From: Candidatus Zhuqueibacterota bacterium
GTDB lineage: Bacteria; Zhuqueibacterota; Zhuqueibacteria; Residuimicrobiales; Residuimicrobiaceae
Length of the DNA stretch: 64,000 nucleotides
Assembly: GCA_963169875.1 (NCBI GenBank)
Contig: CAUJEL010000041.1
Coordinates: 1-64,000 of the forward strand
Reading direction: 5' to 3'
Part shown: piece after piece, positions 1 to 9,405 of the stretch
Layout of the letters: each line of letters begins with the position of its first letter
How positions within the stretch are numbered: the stretch's first letter is position 1
The notes under the pieces: model-generated
The model's database searches: none
Seen by the model: only the letters and a program-made list of their open reading frames with translations
Told to the model about the DNA's origin: nothing
Made by a program: the position numbers and the translations under genes

Positions 1-23
1 TAAGCGATAAATCGTAAATTAAT

Positions 24-234
24 GTAGTCAGTTTTGTAGTCATCGTATATAGGGTATGTTTAATTAATTAAAATAATATAGTTATAACTCCTAGAATGAT
101 ATAATATGTAAGGGTAGGTATAGGGATCGTTATCAATTCCACCTACCCCATAATAATAATGAATTCATATTAGTTAACTATTTATCATTATTAGCCATAG
201 GTGGGCACCTAATAATGACTACAATTTTGACTAC
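24..234. repeat. Inverted pair of doubled GTAGTCA motifs
   Basis: GTAGTCA occurs at 24-30 and 36-42, and its reverse complement TGACTAC at 216-222 and 228-234. Each pair has a 12-base period, so two 19-bp blocks face each other across about 170 bp, with three mismatches in the spacers. The right block overlaps the stop codon of the leftward ATPase gene. The layout resembles recombinase or replication-initiator binding sites, but no such gene lies in the window to test this. Confidence 0.5.
138..205. repeat. Imperfect inverted repeat, CCACCTA...TAATAATGA
   Basis: CCACCTA followed by a TAATAATGA-like stretch (138-162) faces TCATTATTA followed by TAGGTGGG (185-205) around an AT-rich centre. CACCTAATAATGA recurs directly at 206-218. 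The elements lie just downstream of the leftward ATPase gene. They may be a terminator, iteron-like sites or part of an attachment region; the sequence does not decide. Confidence 0.4.
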
Positions 235-1418
235 ATTTTTACCAGCAAATACTCTTTACTTTTCTTATCGAAACAAACCTCTTCAGACTCTACGAGACTT
301 CTCAATGCTGTTTTGAAAATATAAATGCCAACACGTTTATAGTTTGTCTTCTGTTTTAACTCCCTTTCCTTCAAGGGTGTTTTTTCTAATTGACGTCGTA
401 TGCTTTCCTCCATGCGTGCCATCATTGTATCCGCGTCAATTGGGTCGTAAAGCTTTCTCATCAGCAATTGCCAGTCTGCTATAGAAATTGCTCGTTCAGC
501 AATCACCTCATCGATTTCTCTTCTACATGTATCTGCGGCCATTAACATCATCAGGCGAAGAGCCAAGCCTTCCAATCTCACAGCATGTAGGCTATCCTCA
601 CGATTAAGGTACCAATGTTCATATATTTTATAGGCAGCAGCAGTCATTTTCAATTCCAAGCCGCTACCAACATTTTCTAGCACTTTTCGCAAGCAATCAT
701 GCAGCATCTCTTTCTCATTTAATGGTATTTTCGGGGGAAGTGGAAAGCGCGCAGAGGCATTGCCAGGCACGATAAGTAATCTATTTAAAAATCCGATGTC
801 CAAAGAATTGCGGTCAAAGAGAGTCTCATAGGTAGCTGTTGTCGAGGCAGCCAGAATGGATAAATGCGCACCATCAATCTTCACCTGACTCGTTTTAGTA
901 ATGTTGTGATAGTCGTTAGATTCATATAAAGTATTCACACAGGGCAATAGAACGCTTCCCTCAATTTTCGTCTTTGAGGTAAATTGCTTAAACTCATCAA
1001 ATACCAAGACCAAATTGGGATTTGCTGCAAGGCTTTTCTGTAATCCCTCTGCGCTGCCCACCCCAAGTAATTCCGTGAAGCCAACTCCAGCGGATCGGTA
1101 GAATTCTACAACTTTATCTATTGCCGTTGATTTCCTGGCGTTCCCAGTATTTCCAAGCAATGCAGTATATAATCGTGGTTCAATTTTTAATTCTGTATCC
1201 ATTGATAATTTGCCAGCTAAAACATTCCCCAGACATGTTAATGACGCACAATAAAAATATTGGAATGGAGCCTCCATGTACCGCGTATAACAGTCAGCTA
1301 GTTGGCCGGAAAACCCCTCATTTATTAAAGGAAACTGAGATCGGGCATCGGGGCTTAAATGAGGCAGGTCCCGTTCAAAGTCTATTCCCATTTTTTCGGC
1401 AATCCATGAATTATTCAT
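231..1418 (-). CDS. DUF3987-like ATPase/helicase of a mobile element
   Basis: The 395-residue protein carries a Walker A-like loop at 89-98 (GNTGNARKST) and a Walker B strand at 137-143 (VLVFDEF). A helical C-terminal half rich in Arg and Glu follows. This layout matches the DUF3987/primase-helicase proteins found beside CHC2 primases in mobilisable elements and satellites of FCB bacteria. It overlaps the upstream zinc-finger gene by four bases (ATGA), so the two are probably translationally coupled and act together in element replication. The Walker A loop is atypical, with Asn and Ala where Gly is common. The family assignment is from memory of the architecture and not from a search. Confidence 0.6.
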   Translation of the reverse strand: MNNSWIAEKMGIDFERDLPHLSPDARSQFPLINEGFSGQLADCYTRYMEAPFQYFYCASLTCLGNVLAGKLSMDTELKIEPRLYTALLGNTGNARKSTAIDKVVEFYRSAGVGFTELLGVGSAEGLQKSLAANPNLVLVFDEFKQFTSKTKIEGSVLLPCVNTLYESNDYHNITKTSQVKIDGAHLSILAASTTATYETLFDRNSLDIGFLNRLLIVPGNASARFPLPPKIPLNEKEMLHDCLRKVLENVGSGLELKMTAAAYKIYEHWYLNREDSLHAVRLEGLALRLMMLMAADTCRREIDEVIAERAISIADWQLLMRKLYDPIDADTMMARMEESIRRQLEKTPLKERELKQKTNYKRVGIYIFKTALRSLVESEEVCFDKKSKEYLLVKM

Positions 1419-2008
1419 CTCATTACGCTCAAGAATTTTGCTCTTTGTCTTCGATGCTCAGAAATTTTGTGCTCAAGTGAACAACAGTCTTGGTCCAAAT
1501 GGATAAGTATGTCTTCATAATAATGATCATTCGTATAATAGATCGTTGGTTCTATCTTACCCTGCTCGAATTCAATCCAATTATCATAGAGCTTTTTGCC
1601 ATAGTATGATGCAAGGTTACGGTTTATATTCTTCAAAACTATATCTGTCCCTAGTAGTTGCTGTAAATGTTGATTTTCACCGGCAAACTTTTTATTATCA
1701 ATAGAGTGCGTCTCGGTACGCCCGCCGAAATCAGCCTTATTGCCTTCCAAAAAATCTAATGCTTTACTGAAGCTCAAACCTTTTCTCAAGTGGAGCCAAT
1801 CGAATATATCCCCTGCTGCGCCACAACCCCAGCAACGGTAACGATTATATTCTTTCTGCACGAAGAAACTAGGAGTTTTTTCCTCATGGAATGGACAAAG
1901 TCCACGCCAACTCTGTCCTAAGTCTATTAATTCAACACCATCAGCCAGAATAAACGCAGCAAGGTCGCATTGTTGTTTCAGTATTTCAATATTCTGCCGT
2001 ATCATCAA
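1415..2008 (-). CDS. CHC2 zinc-finger protein, primase N-terminal domain only
   Basis: Residues 38-70 carry the DnaG-type zinc ribbon: C38, H41, then C59 and C62 within 'CPFHEEKTPSF' and 'CWGCGAAGD'. The protein has 197 residues and no recognisable TOPRIM catalytic domain, so it is not a complete primase. It probably binds template DNA for a split primase or loads the ATPase encoded immediately downstream (4-base overlap). Its start lies inside the 3' end of the XRE gene (23-base overlap), making a three-gene leftward operon. Zinc-finger-only CHC2 proteins are typical of mobilisable elements. Confidence 0.75.
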   Translation of the reverse strand: MMIRQNIEILKQQCDLAAFILADGVELIDLGQSWRGLCPFHEEKTPSFFVQKEYNRYRCWGCGAAGDIFDWLHLRKGLSFSKALDFLEGNKADFGGRTETHSIDNKKFAGENQHLQQLLGTDIVLKNINRNLASYYGKKLYDNWIEFEQGKIEPTIYYTNDHYYEDILIHLDQDCCSLEHKISEHRRQRAKFLSVMR

Positions 2009-2198
2009 TTATCTCAGAGAATAGTTCAACGGCGGGTAAGTCCAAAGCTGCAGCTATTCGAACCTTGTACTTCCTTTTTGCGATGATGTCACCTCTTTCA
2101 ATTCCGCTATAATAGGCTTGGGACATCCCACATTTTTTTGCCAGCTGATATTGGTTCAACAAAGCTCTCCTTCTGGCATTTCTCAACAGTATATTCAT
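1986..2198 (-). CDS. XRE-family DNA-binding regulator
   Basis: This 70-residue protein is a single Cro/CI-type helix-turn-helix. The pattern 'NQYQLAKKCGMSQAYYSGIERG' (about residues 15-36) is the canonical helix 2-turn-helix 3 followed by the conserved Ile-Glu-Arg-Gly. It is the first gene of the leftward operon with the CHC2 protein and the ATPase and overlaps the CHC2 gene by 23 bases. It could be an element repressor or an excisionase-like factor; nothing here distinguishes these. Confidence 0.8.
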   Translation of the reverse strand: MNILLRNARRRALLNQYQLAKKCGMSQAYYSGIERGDIIAKRKYKVRIAAALDLPAVELFSEIIDDTAEY

Positions 2199-2244
2199 AA
2201 ATATACTCCCTAATTAAAACTGATTTAATTTAACTCAATCTTGA

Positions 2245-2299
2245 TTTTAAAAAAATAGTGGCGAACGTGAATATGAAAATCATCATTTCGTTCGCCACC
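2245..2299 (-). terminator. Rho-independent terminator downstream of the HEPN-like gene
   Basis: A perfect 10-bp stem pairs GTGGCGAACG (2258-2267) with CGTTCGCCAC (2289-2298) across a 21-base loop. On the minus strand the stem is followed by TATTTTTTT. It lies between the leftward HEPN-like gene and the leftward XRE operon, which suggests these are separate transcripts. The palindrome sits 60-100 bases upstream of the XRE start, so an operator role is also possible. Confidence 0.65.
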
Positions 2300-2370
2300 T
2301 TCGCAGCAATAAAAAGGGCATATCAGATAAACTAATATGCCTAGTTTTAATTAAGACAGATATTTTTGTG

Positions 2371-3312
2371 TTACATTCGTCGTAGATACTCTGGGTTTAT
2401 TTTCACTCCATACAAATCTAATAATTCTTTTAGCAGTTTTGATGCAGCCCGGTAATTTTTTCCCCTTTTGGATTTATTCAAATTTATTTTGCATTCTGAT
2501 AAGTGAGTTAATTTATTTCTTAAAGCTTTGAGCATATTACAACCGCTTCGGGTAAAATGTCTATTTGGGCGTGACGTATTTTTTACAATCGCCCGATCTA
2601 TTTCATCATTCTCTAAACCGCTATAACGATGAACTTGTTTTTTCAGTTTTTCTATATCACTTATTAAATTTTGATAAAATGAATGTTTGTTTCTGAACTC
2701 CCAAAACTCTGGTTCAAGAATTGACTTTATCATTCCTTCTTTTTTAGAATAACGGTCCTGATCCAATACTGGGGAAAGCTCATTTACTAATATGGTCAAT
2801 ATTTCCTCAAGATGCTGATAGATTCTAATTTCGGCACTATTAATAATTTTATTTATCTTAAACTTTTTTATTTTTTCCCTGCGTGAAAGCAAAGAAATAT
2901 TGTTAAATGCTATCCACATAGAATTGAGAAGAATTGAAGCACATCCGAAAAAGAGGTCATGTTTTAAATCTAAAGTAAACTCGGTGTTTTTTTCTCGTTT
3001 TGATAGCCAAGAGAGTATTTGGGGACCATTAATTTTAGCATCATATAAACCGAGTCGCTGCTGTAAAATAAATGAAACAGAATCTCTTGTTAAATAATAA
3101 TTTTTCTCAAAAATAATCTTACTGTAGTTATTCGTATGCTCCTTTTTATAAATATGTGGATACCATGAATCAACTACATCATTCGGGCCAAATAAAGTTT
3201 CTGCTTCTTCCCATCTATATTCTAAATTATCGCCATATATGGTTTTCAGAGTCTTATAACCGGAAACTGGATCCGGCAGTTGACGTAGTGCCTCTAATGT
3301 ATTTATTTTCAT
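2371..3312 (-). CDS. HEPN-like protein, putative RNase
   Basis: The start is placed at 3312, where GAGGAAT lies six bases upstream. A longer reading frame to 3441 begins with an AT-rich, unlikely N-terminus. The 313-residue, mostly helical and basic protein contains R265-N-x3-H270 ('RNKLTH') in a C-terminal helical region, the R-x4-6-H signature of HEPN nucleases. The rest of the sequence is not recognised. HEPN RNases are common in defence islands and toxin-antitoxin pairs, but no nucleotidyltransferase (MNT) partner is intact next to it. Assignment as an RNase is an inference from one motif plus context. Confidence 0.4.
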   Translation of the reverse strand: MKINTLEALRQLPDPVSGYKTLKTIYGDNLEYRWEEAETLFGPNDVVDSWYPHIYKKEHTNNYSKIIFEKNYYLTRDSVSFILQQRLGLYDAKINGPQILSWLSKREKNTEFTLDLKHDLFFGCASILLNSMWIAFNNISLLSRREKIKKFKINKIINSAEIRIYQHLEEILTILVNELSPVLDQDRYSKKEGMIKSILEPEFWEFRNKHSFYQNLISDIEKLKKQVHRYSGLENDEIDRAIVKNTSRPNRHFTRSGCNMLKALRNKLTHLSECKINLNKSKRGKNYRAASKLLKELLDLYGVKINPEYLRRM

Positions 3313-4335
3313 AATTCCTCGAATGGTTATATAGTTAAATACTGGAGTGATTCTATTTACTGATTGTTGGATTATATTAAATTTGAAGTATTCAAATATA
3401 TATAAATAAAACCATTTGATGAAAAATAATTTAAAAGCCAATCAAAATAATCATCCTTAAAAGTTAGTCTGCCATATAGTTATTAGCAATTGTATTTTGT
3501 CCTGCTGATGACCAAAAATTTTTCCCAATGATCGCGCAATCACAACGTGGGATACATTACCAATATATCTGATAATATTAGTATAACTTATAGTAATATT
3601 CGAGTCAAGTATTACTGTTTTTATATCACTATATACGCTCAAACAATATATTTCCCCAATATTTGGGAAAAATGCTTGTATGCCATTTCATGCAAAAAGG
3701 ATCATATCACACCCATTTTCGATAATTTTCAGCCAGATGAACTTCCGATTAAATTGAAGGAACATGCCGGATATCAGTTATAAGATATTGATACTTTTCT
3801 AAAACGAATTCAAGAAATACAGAAAGAATACAGAATGAGGCTCAATGGTTCAGCAGATTAAGGATTAGTTCAGAAATAATAAATTGTAATCCCGTTATAT
3901 GGTTCTTACTTTTTATATCCAATTCTTTGAAAAAAATCGGAAAGTCATAACGGGGATATTCCTCCTTCCTTTTCACAGTTTTTGCCTACATTTTTTCCAA
4001 GCTGCACTCCGCGAAGAATTCTGCAAAACGATGCAAAACAGTGTATTATATGCATATCAGTAATTCGAATATTGCACCTGATTCTCTTGATTTTTATGTA
4101 TTTTTGATTAAATTAGTACAATTGATTTAAAAATTGTGTAGCAGCATGTCTTTTCTGGTTGATGAAAAAAAGTGCCACGAGGGGATTGGGGTAGCAGACC
4201 AAAAGAATTTTGTGCCAATTTTTTAAGTCAAAAATCCTTTTATTGACCTCCCTGCATTTCCCACCAAAGCACCTTGTTTGCCAGAAGGCCATTTTTGCTT
4301 ATTGCAGTATACCAGTCTGACAATAAGGCCTTGCA
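3313..4335. other. AT-rich intergenic region upstream of the defence block
   Basis: About 1 kb has no convincing gene. Short open frames at 3457-3642 (minus) and 3547-3783 (plus) lack supporting features and look like decay. A candidate promoter for the rightward block has TTGCAC (4072-4077), 17 bases, then TATGTA (4095-4100), some 235 bases before the first start codon. The untranslated leader would be long, and nothing else regulatory is evident. Confidence 0.4.
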
Positions 4336-7300
4336 ATGAATCGTTTCGATATTCTCAACATTCATAAAGATGTGCTCCGGGATTACCAGGAATTCGTTGA
4401 AAGCTTTATCAACATCCAGGATGACGAAATTAAAAAGGTTGTCGCGCAGGAAATGCAGGATGGCAAATTTTGGCCGGAGCCTTTACTGCAATTCAACCCC
4501 TCTTTTGAAAGCGGCCACCCCCTCCAGACACTCTGCAATGAGGGAATCCTCCACCCCGATATTTTAACTGTCTTCAAAGGTTACTCCCTGTATAAACATC
4601 AGGAGAAAGCAATCCGGTTGGGGTGCGCGGGGTCGGATTTTATCGTCACCTCAGGCACCGGTTCCGGCAAATCGCTCACCTATATCGGCACTATTTTTAA
4701 CGATTTGCTTGCCGATAAGAATCCACAGGGCATAAAAGCCATCATCGTCTATCCGATGAATGCGCTGATCAATTCACAGACCGTCGAACTCAACAAATAC
4801 AAACAGAACTATGAAGCCGCCACAGGCGCGACTTTTCCTGTCACCTTTGCCCAGTATACCGGACAGGAAAAACAGGACGAACGCGAGCGCATCATTCGAG
4901 AACTCCCGCATATCATCTTGACCAACTACATGATGCTTGAATTGATTATCACTCGATCAAAAGAGGATAAACTCAGAAAAGCAATATACGAGAATTTGAA
5001 ATATCTCGTTTTCGATGAATTGCACACCTACCGCGGCCGGCAGGGCGCGGACGTGTCCATGCTCATCCGCAGGATCCGCGGCAGATGCAAGAACAAGCTG
5101 GTCAGCATCGGCACTTCAGCTACCATGGTCTCACAAGGCACAATCATTGAACAAAAACAGGCCGTGGCCGATGTCGCGGAAACCATTTTCGGTACAAAAT
5201 TCACCAACGATCAGATTGTCGTCGAGTTTTTGAAACCCTGTTTCTCGGCCTTTGCAATTCCAGAAAAACAACTCTTGCAGGACGCACTTTCCAAGCCAAT
5301 CTCCCCGGACGATGCCAAAGCGGTATTACAGCAGCATCCTCTCAGTCATTGGCTTGAAAACCGCGTCGCTTTATTGGACCTCGACGGCGTTCTGGTTCGC
5401 AATAAACCCATGAGCATCACAGAGATAGCAAATCTCCTGGTGGAAGACTCCGGCACGCCGTTGCAGGCATGTGTCGATCAATTGATCGTCTACTTGAAAT
5501 GGCTGGCTAACGTAAACGGCCAAGAAACAACTCCTCATGCATCGGTTCTTCCATACAAAATACATCAATTTATTTCACAAACCGGCGCTGTCTATGTTTC
5601 ATTGCCGACTGATGAATCACGAATTATAAGCCTTGATCCCGCAAACCATAAAATGGAGGACGGCAACCGCATACCGCTCTATCCGGCTGTCTTCAGCCGG
5701 GCTTCCGGCCACGAATTCATCTGTGTGTTTCTGGACAAGGAGGAAATGCAGCTCCTGCCCAGGGAGTTTCAGGATTTCACGGATGAAGAGGAGGACAACC
5801 GCAAAGGGTATCTGGTCACCGGCGAGAATCTCTGGAATCCTGAAGAGGATTTTGATCTTTTGCCGGAGGCGTGGGGCAAGATCGATAAAGAGGGACAATT
5901 CAAACCCGCCAAAAAATACAAAGACCGTTTGCCGCAAAAGATCTATTACGACAAGTTTGGCGCCTTTTCATTTGATGAAGCAAAGGAGTACTGGGGCTGG
6001 TATATGCCTGCCAAGCTCCTGTTCGACCCTTCCAGCGGCACCGTTTATCACGGCACCACCAGTGAAGCGACAAAACTGGCCAGGCTGGGCAGCGAAGGGC
6101 GCAGCTCCTCGACGACCGTGCTCTCGCTTGCCATAATCAAACATCTTGAACTGCACGGCTATCCGCGTGAAGACCAAAAAATTCTGAGTTTTACCGATAA
6201 CCGCCAGGATGCGGCTCTTCAATCCGGCCATTTTAATGATTTCATTCACGTCATTGAATTTCGCTCCGCTCTGTGCAGAGCGCTGGATCAAAATCATCAA
6301 CTTGATTACAAGAATATCGATCAGGCGATCTTTGATGCCTTTGCATTGGACATTAAAGAATACGCCACTATCGACAATCCCTTTCCGGGCGTGCGCCGGG
6401 GCATCGAGAATGCCTTGAAAAAATATTTCATGTACCTGGCGTTATATGATCTGAGGTACGGCTGGCGGGTCAATCTGCCCAACCTCGAACAATGCGCCAT
6501 CCTGAAAATCGGCTATCGCTATCTGGATGAAAATTGTGAGGCTTCTGAATTTTGGGAAAAGCTCCCCCTTTTAAATAAACTGGACGCCAGCGGACGCAAG
6601 GAGTTCATTTTCCAGGTACTCGATTTTTTCCGCAAAAGCTATGCGATCGCGAATGAGGAGTATTTGACCGAGCGTTCAATCAGAGAAAACAGCCGTGAAA
6701 TTCGCGAACATCTAAAAGCCCCCTGGAAGTTCGAAGAGAAGGAACGGATCACCGAACCATTTTTTGTCCGCTATGAAACGCTTAAACCTTTCTCAGGCCG
6801 CCAATATACCACGAGTATTGGACCGGGCAGCACATTAGGCCGTTTCATTAAAAGATACGCGAAACAACTGGGCATGAACTGGAAAAATGCGGATTATCTG
6901 GAGTTCATTCCCCTGCTTTTGAGCACCCTTGAAAACGCCGGTTGGCTGTCGAGCGCCGACGCAAAGAACGCCCAGGACAAAAACACCAAATTATATCAAC
7001 TCCGTCTCGACACGGTCCTGTGGCTGCAAGGCGACAGATTGCATATCCTGCCCGATCTGGTCAGAGACCGTTCCTATAAAGAAGTGGAGAAACGTCCCAA
7101 TCTCTTTTATCAAAAACTTTATCAAACGGATTTTGGCGCGCTCAAGCGTCTGATAAGCAAGGAACACACAGGCGCCTTGAACTCTGAGGACCGGCAGAAA
7201 TTTGAAGACCTGTTCCGCCACGGGGAGTACTCGGCATTATTCTGTTCCCCGACCATGGAACTAGGCATCGATATTGCTAACTTGAATGTCGTGCATATGC

Positions 7301-9405
7301 GCAACGTTCCGCCCAATCCCTCCAATTATGCGCAACGCAGTGGACGCGCCGGACGTAGTGGACAGACCGCTCTCATAATCACAGGCTGCTCCAATTTCTC
7401 ACCGCACGATCGTCATTATTTCAAATACAATCGCGAGATGGTTTCCGGCATTGTCAAGCCGCCCAAGATTGATCTGACCAACCAGGAGTTGATCGAAACA
7501 CACCTGAACGCGGTTTTCCTGGCTTATATTGGTCTGTCAGAGCTGAACAGCTCCATTATCGATTTATTGGATAAAGGCCAATCTGAACTTCTTCCACTGT
7601 CAAAGACAGTTTTGGAAAAGCTTGAAATTTCACAGAATGATAAACAGGCTATAAAACAGGAATTTTTAAAAATACTATCGTTCCTTAATAGAATGCCCGA
7701 TTGGTATACACCGGACTGGCTTGATGCCCATCTCTCCGGCATACCGCATAACTTTGATGAATCCTTGAATCGCTGGCGCCGTCTGTACAAATCCGCAAAT
7801 CAGCAATTGACAGAGGCGAGAAATGTCATCGACAGCGGCCTGCACAAGCCGGATTCGCCGGAAATGTACAATGCCTTCAAGAGCGAAAAGCAGGCCATTC
7901 GCCAAAGAGAATTGCTGTGCAATCCGCTGCAATCCGGCAATCTCTCCGAGTTTTATCCCTATCGTTATCTGGCCTCGGAAGGATTTTTGCCGGGCTACAA
8001 TTTTACGCGTCTGCCGTTGCGAACCTTTATTCCCATTGGCGATTCCGGGGAATATATCTCGCGACCTCGATTCATTGCTCTTTCAGAATTTGGTCCGCGC
8101 AACATGATCTACCACAATGGCGGCAGATTCCAGGTTGAGCAGTTATTGTTTCCAGATTTGGAAAAACAACTTACAAAAGCAAAAATCAGCAGGAACTCGG
8201 GCTATATATTGATGGGCGATGAATATAATTGCAATGTATGCCCGCTGACCCAGGTACCCTTGACCTCGGATGCGGAAAGAGAGATCGTGACAGATTTGAT
8301 GGAAATGGCCGAAACACGCACCAGAGAGGAAGCGCGGATCTCCTGCGAAGAAGAGGAACGGCTGCGGCAGGGGTACGATATCGGCACTTATTTTTCGGTT
8401 CCGGCAGGTGTTTCAACCATCAAAATGGCTCATGTGAAACACGATGGCGAACTCTATTTGCGCATTCGCTATATCCAGGCCGCGCGTCTGGTCAAGATCA
8501 ATAAACGATGGAGAGCCTCCACGGAAAAAGGCTTTCATTTGGGCATGCACTCCGGCCGGTGGAAATCGATCACGCGCATGCAAGAACGGCAACCCGAAGA
8601 ACCTGTCCGGCCGGTAAAACTCTACACCTGGGATACGGCTGATGCTCTCTACATCGAACCCATCAAGGCCCTGGGATTGCAGCCCGACGGCGTCATTACC
8701 CTGCAATACGCTCTCAAACGAGCCATCGAGGAACTCTTTCAAGTGGAGTCCGGTGAGATCGGCGCTGAATTGATGGGAGAATCAGGCACGCCAAACATCT
8801 TTATTTATGAAGCCGCTGAAGGCAGCCTTGGCGTGCTTTCCCAATTCATCAGCAATCCACATGCCTTTACATCAGTCGTTCTGAAGGCTTATGAGATATG
8901 CCGATTCGATGATGCCACTTATAAAGAGCTGGCCTCCTACGACGACCTGCTCAGTTATTACAACCAACGGGACCATAACAAAATTAATCGCTTCCTCATC
9001 AAAGATGCGTTGCGGACTCTCGCGCAATGTGAGATTGAATTGCTGACAACGGACCCGGAACACACCTACGACGAACAATATCAGTCCCTGCTGAACAGCT
9101 ATGACAAGACGTCGGTTACGGAGAAAAATTTTCTTGATTATCTCTATGCCAACAATCTGCGCTTGCCTGATGAGGCACAAAAAAGAGTCAAAGAGTTGTA
9201 CTCCCAACCTGACTTTTATTATCATCCGGACATTTACATTTTTTGCGATGGCACTCCGCACGACAATCCCGAGGTCAAACTGCGCGATCAACAGGTTCGC
9301 GATGAGCTGCGCAGGCAAGGAGCACAAGTTCTAACCTATCATTATAGAGACGATCTTGCAGAATGGATTGCCAAACGGCCTGACATTTTTATAAAGGTAC
9401 GCTGA
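4336..9405 (+). CDS. DISARM-like helicase with DUF1998 region (DrmA/DrmB-like fusion)
   Basis: This 1689-residue superfamily 2 helicase has a Q-motif-like 'YKHQ' at 86-89, Walker A TSGTGSGKS at 105-113, DELH at 227-230, motif III GTSAT near 259, and an unusually distant second RecA lobe (SPTMELGID near 970, QRSGRAGRSG near 1000). About 1450-1500 matches the DUF1998/MrfA C-terminal domain ('TLQYALKRAIEELF', 'IYEAAEGSLGV'). The end (about 1625-1689) has a D-G-x-x-H motif in 'YIFCDGTPHDNPE', like Vsr/DUF559-type domains. In class 1 DISARM the helicase (DrmA) and DUF1998 (DrmB) parts are separate genes; here one chain carries both. It overlaps the next gene by one base (TGATG). It may be a DNA translocase sensing incoming DNA. 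Druantia DruE is an alternative relative. Confidence 0.7.
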   Translation: MNRFDILNIHKDVLRDYQEFVESFINIQDDEIKKVVAQEMQDGKFWPEPLLQFNPSFESGHPLQTLCNEGILHPDILTVFKGYSLYKHQEKAIRLGCAGSDFIVTSGTGSGKSLTYIGTIFNDLLADKNPQGIKAIIVYPMNALINSQTVELNKYKQNYEAATGATFPVTFAQYTGQEKQDERERIIRELPHIILTNYMMLELIITRSKEDKLRKAIYENLKYLVFDELHTYRGRQGADVSMLIRRIRGRCKNKLVSIGTSATMVSQGTIIEQKQAVADVAETIFGTKFTNDQIVVEFLKPCFSAFAIPEKQLLQDALSKPISPDDAKAVLQQHPLSHWLENRVALLDLDGVLVRNKPMSITEIANLLVEDSGTPLQACVDQLIVYLKWLANVNGQETTPHASVLPYKIHQFISQTGAVYVSLPTDESRIISLDPANHKMEDGNRIPLYPAVFSRASGHEFICVFLDKEEMQLLPREFQDFTDEEEDNRKGYLVTGENLWNPEEDFDLLPEAWGKIDKEGQFKPAKKYKDRLPQKIYYDKFGAFSFDEAKEYWGWYMPAKLLFDPSSGTVYHGTTSEATKLARLGSEGRSSSTTVLSLAIIKHLELHGYPREDQKILSFTDNRQDAALQSGHFNDFIHVIEFRSALCRALDQNHQLDYKNIDQAIFDAFALDIKEYATIDNPFPGVRRGIENALKKYFMYLALYDLRYGWRVNLPNLEQCAILKIGYRYLDENCEASEFWEKLPLLNKLDASGRKEFIFQVLDFFRKSYAIANEEYLTERSIRENSREIREHLKAPWKFEEKERITEPFFVRYETLKPFSGRQYTTSIGPGSTLGRFIKRYAKQLGMNWKNADYLEFIPLLLSTLENAGWLSSADAKNAQDKNTKLYQLRLDTVLWLQGDRLHILPDLVRDRSYKEVEKRPNLFYQKLYQTDFGALKRLISKEHTGALNSEDRQKFEDLFRHGEYSALFCSPTMELGIDIANLNVVHMRNVPPNPSNYAQRSGRAGRSGQTALIITGCSNFSPHDRHYFKYNREMVSGIVKPPKIDLTNQELIETHLNAVFLAYIGLSELNSSIIDLLDKGQSELLPLSKTVLEKLEISQNDKQAIKQEFLKILSFLNRMPDWYTPDWLDAHLSGIPHNFDESLNRWRRLYKSANQQLTEARNVIDSGLHKPDSPEMYNAFKSEKQAIRQRELLCNPLQSGNLSEFYPYRYLASEGFLPGYNFTRLPLRTFIPIGDSGEYISRPRFIALSEFGPRNMIYHNGGRFQVEQLLFPDLEKQLTKAKISRNSGYILMGDEYNCNVCPLTQVPLTSDAEREIVTDLMEMAETRTREEARISCEEEERLRQGYDIGTYFSVPAGVSTIKMAHVKHDGELYLRIRYIQAARLVKINKRWRASTEKGFHLGMHSGRWKSITRMQERQPEEPVRPVKLYTWDTADALYIEPIKALGLQPDGVITLQYALKRAIEELFQVESGEIGAELMGESGTPNIFIYEAAEGSLGVLSQFISNPHAFTSVVLKAYEICRFDDATYKELASYDDLLSYYNQRDHNKINRFLIKDALRTLAQCEIELLTTDPEHTYDEQYQSLLNSYDKTSVTEKNFLDYLYANNLRLPDEAQKRVKELYSQPDFYYHPDIYIFCDGTPHDNPEVKLRDQQVRDELRRQGAQVLTYHYRDDLAEWIAKRPDIFIKVR

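Noticed and set aside
3457-3783. Two short overlapping frames upstream of the helicase
   Set aside because: No ribosome site, no domain, and AT-rich low-complexity composition; more likely decayed sequence.
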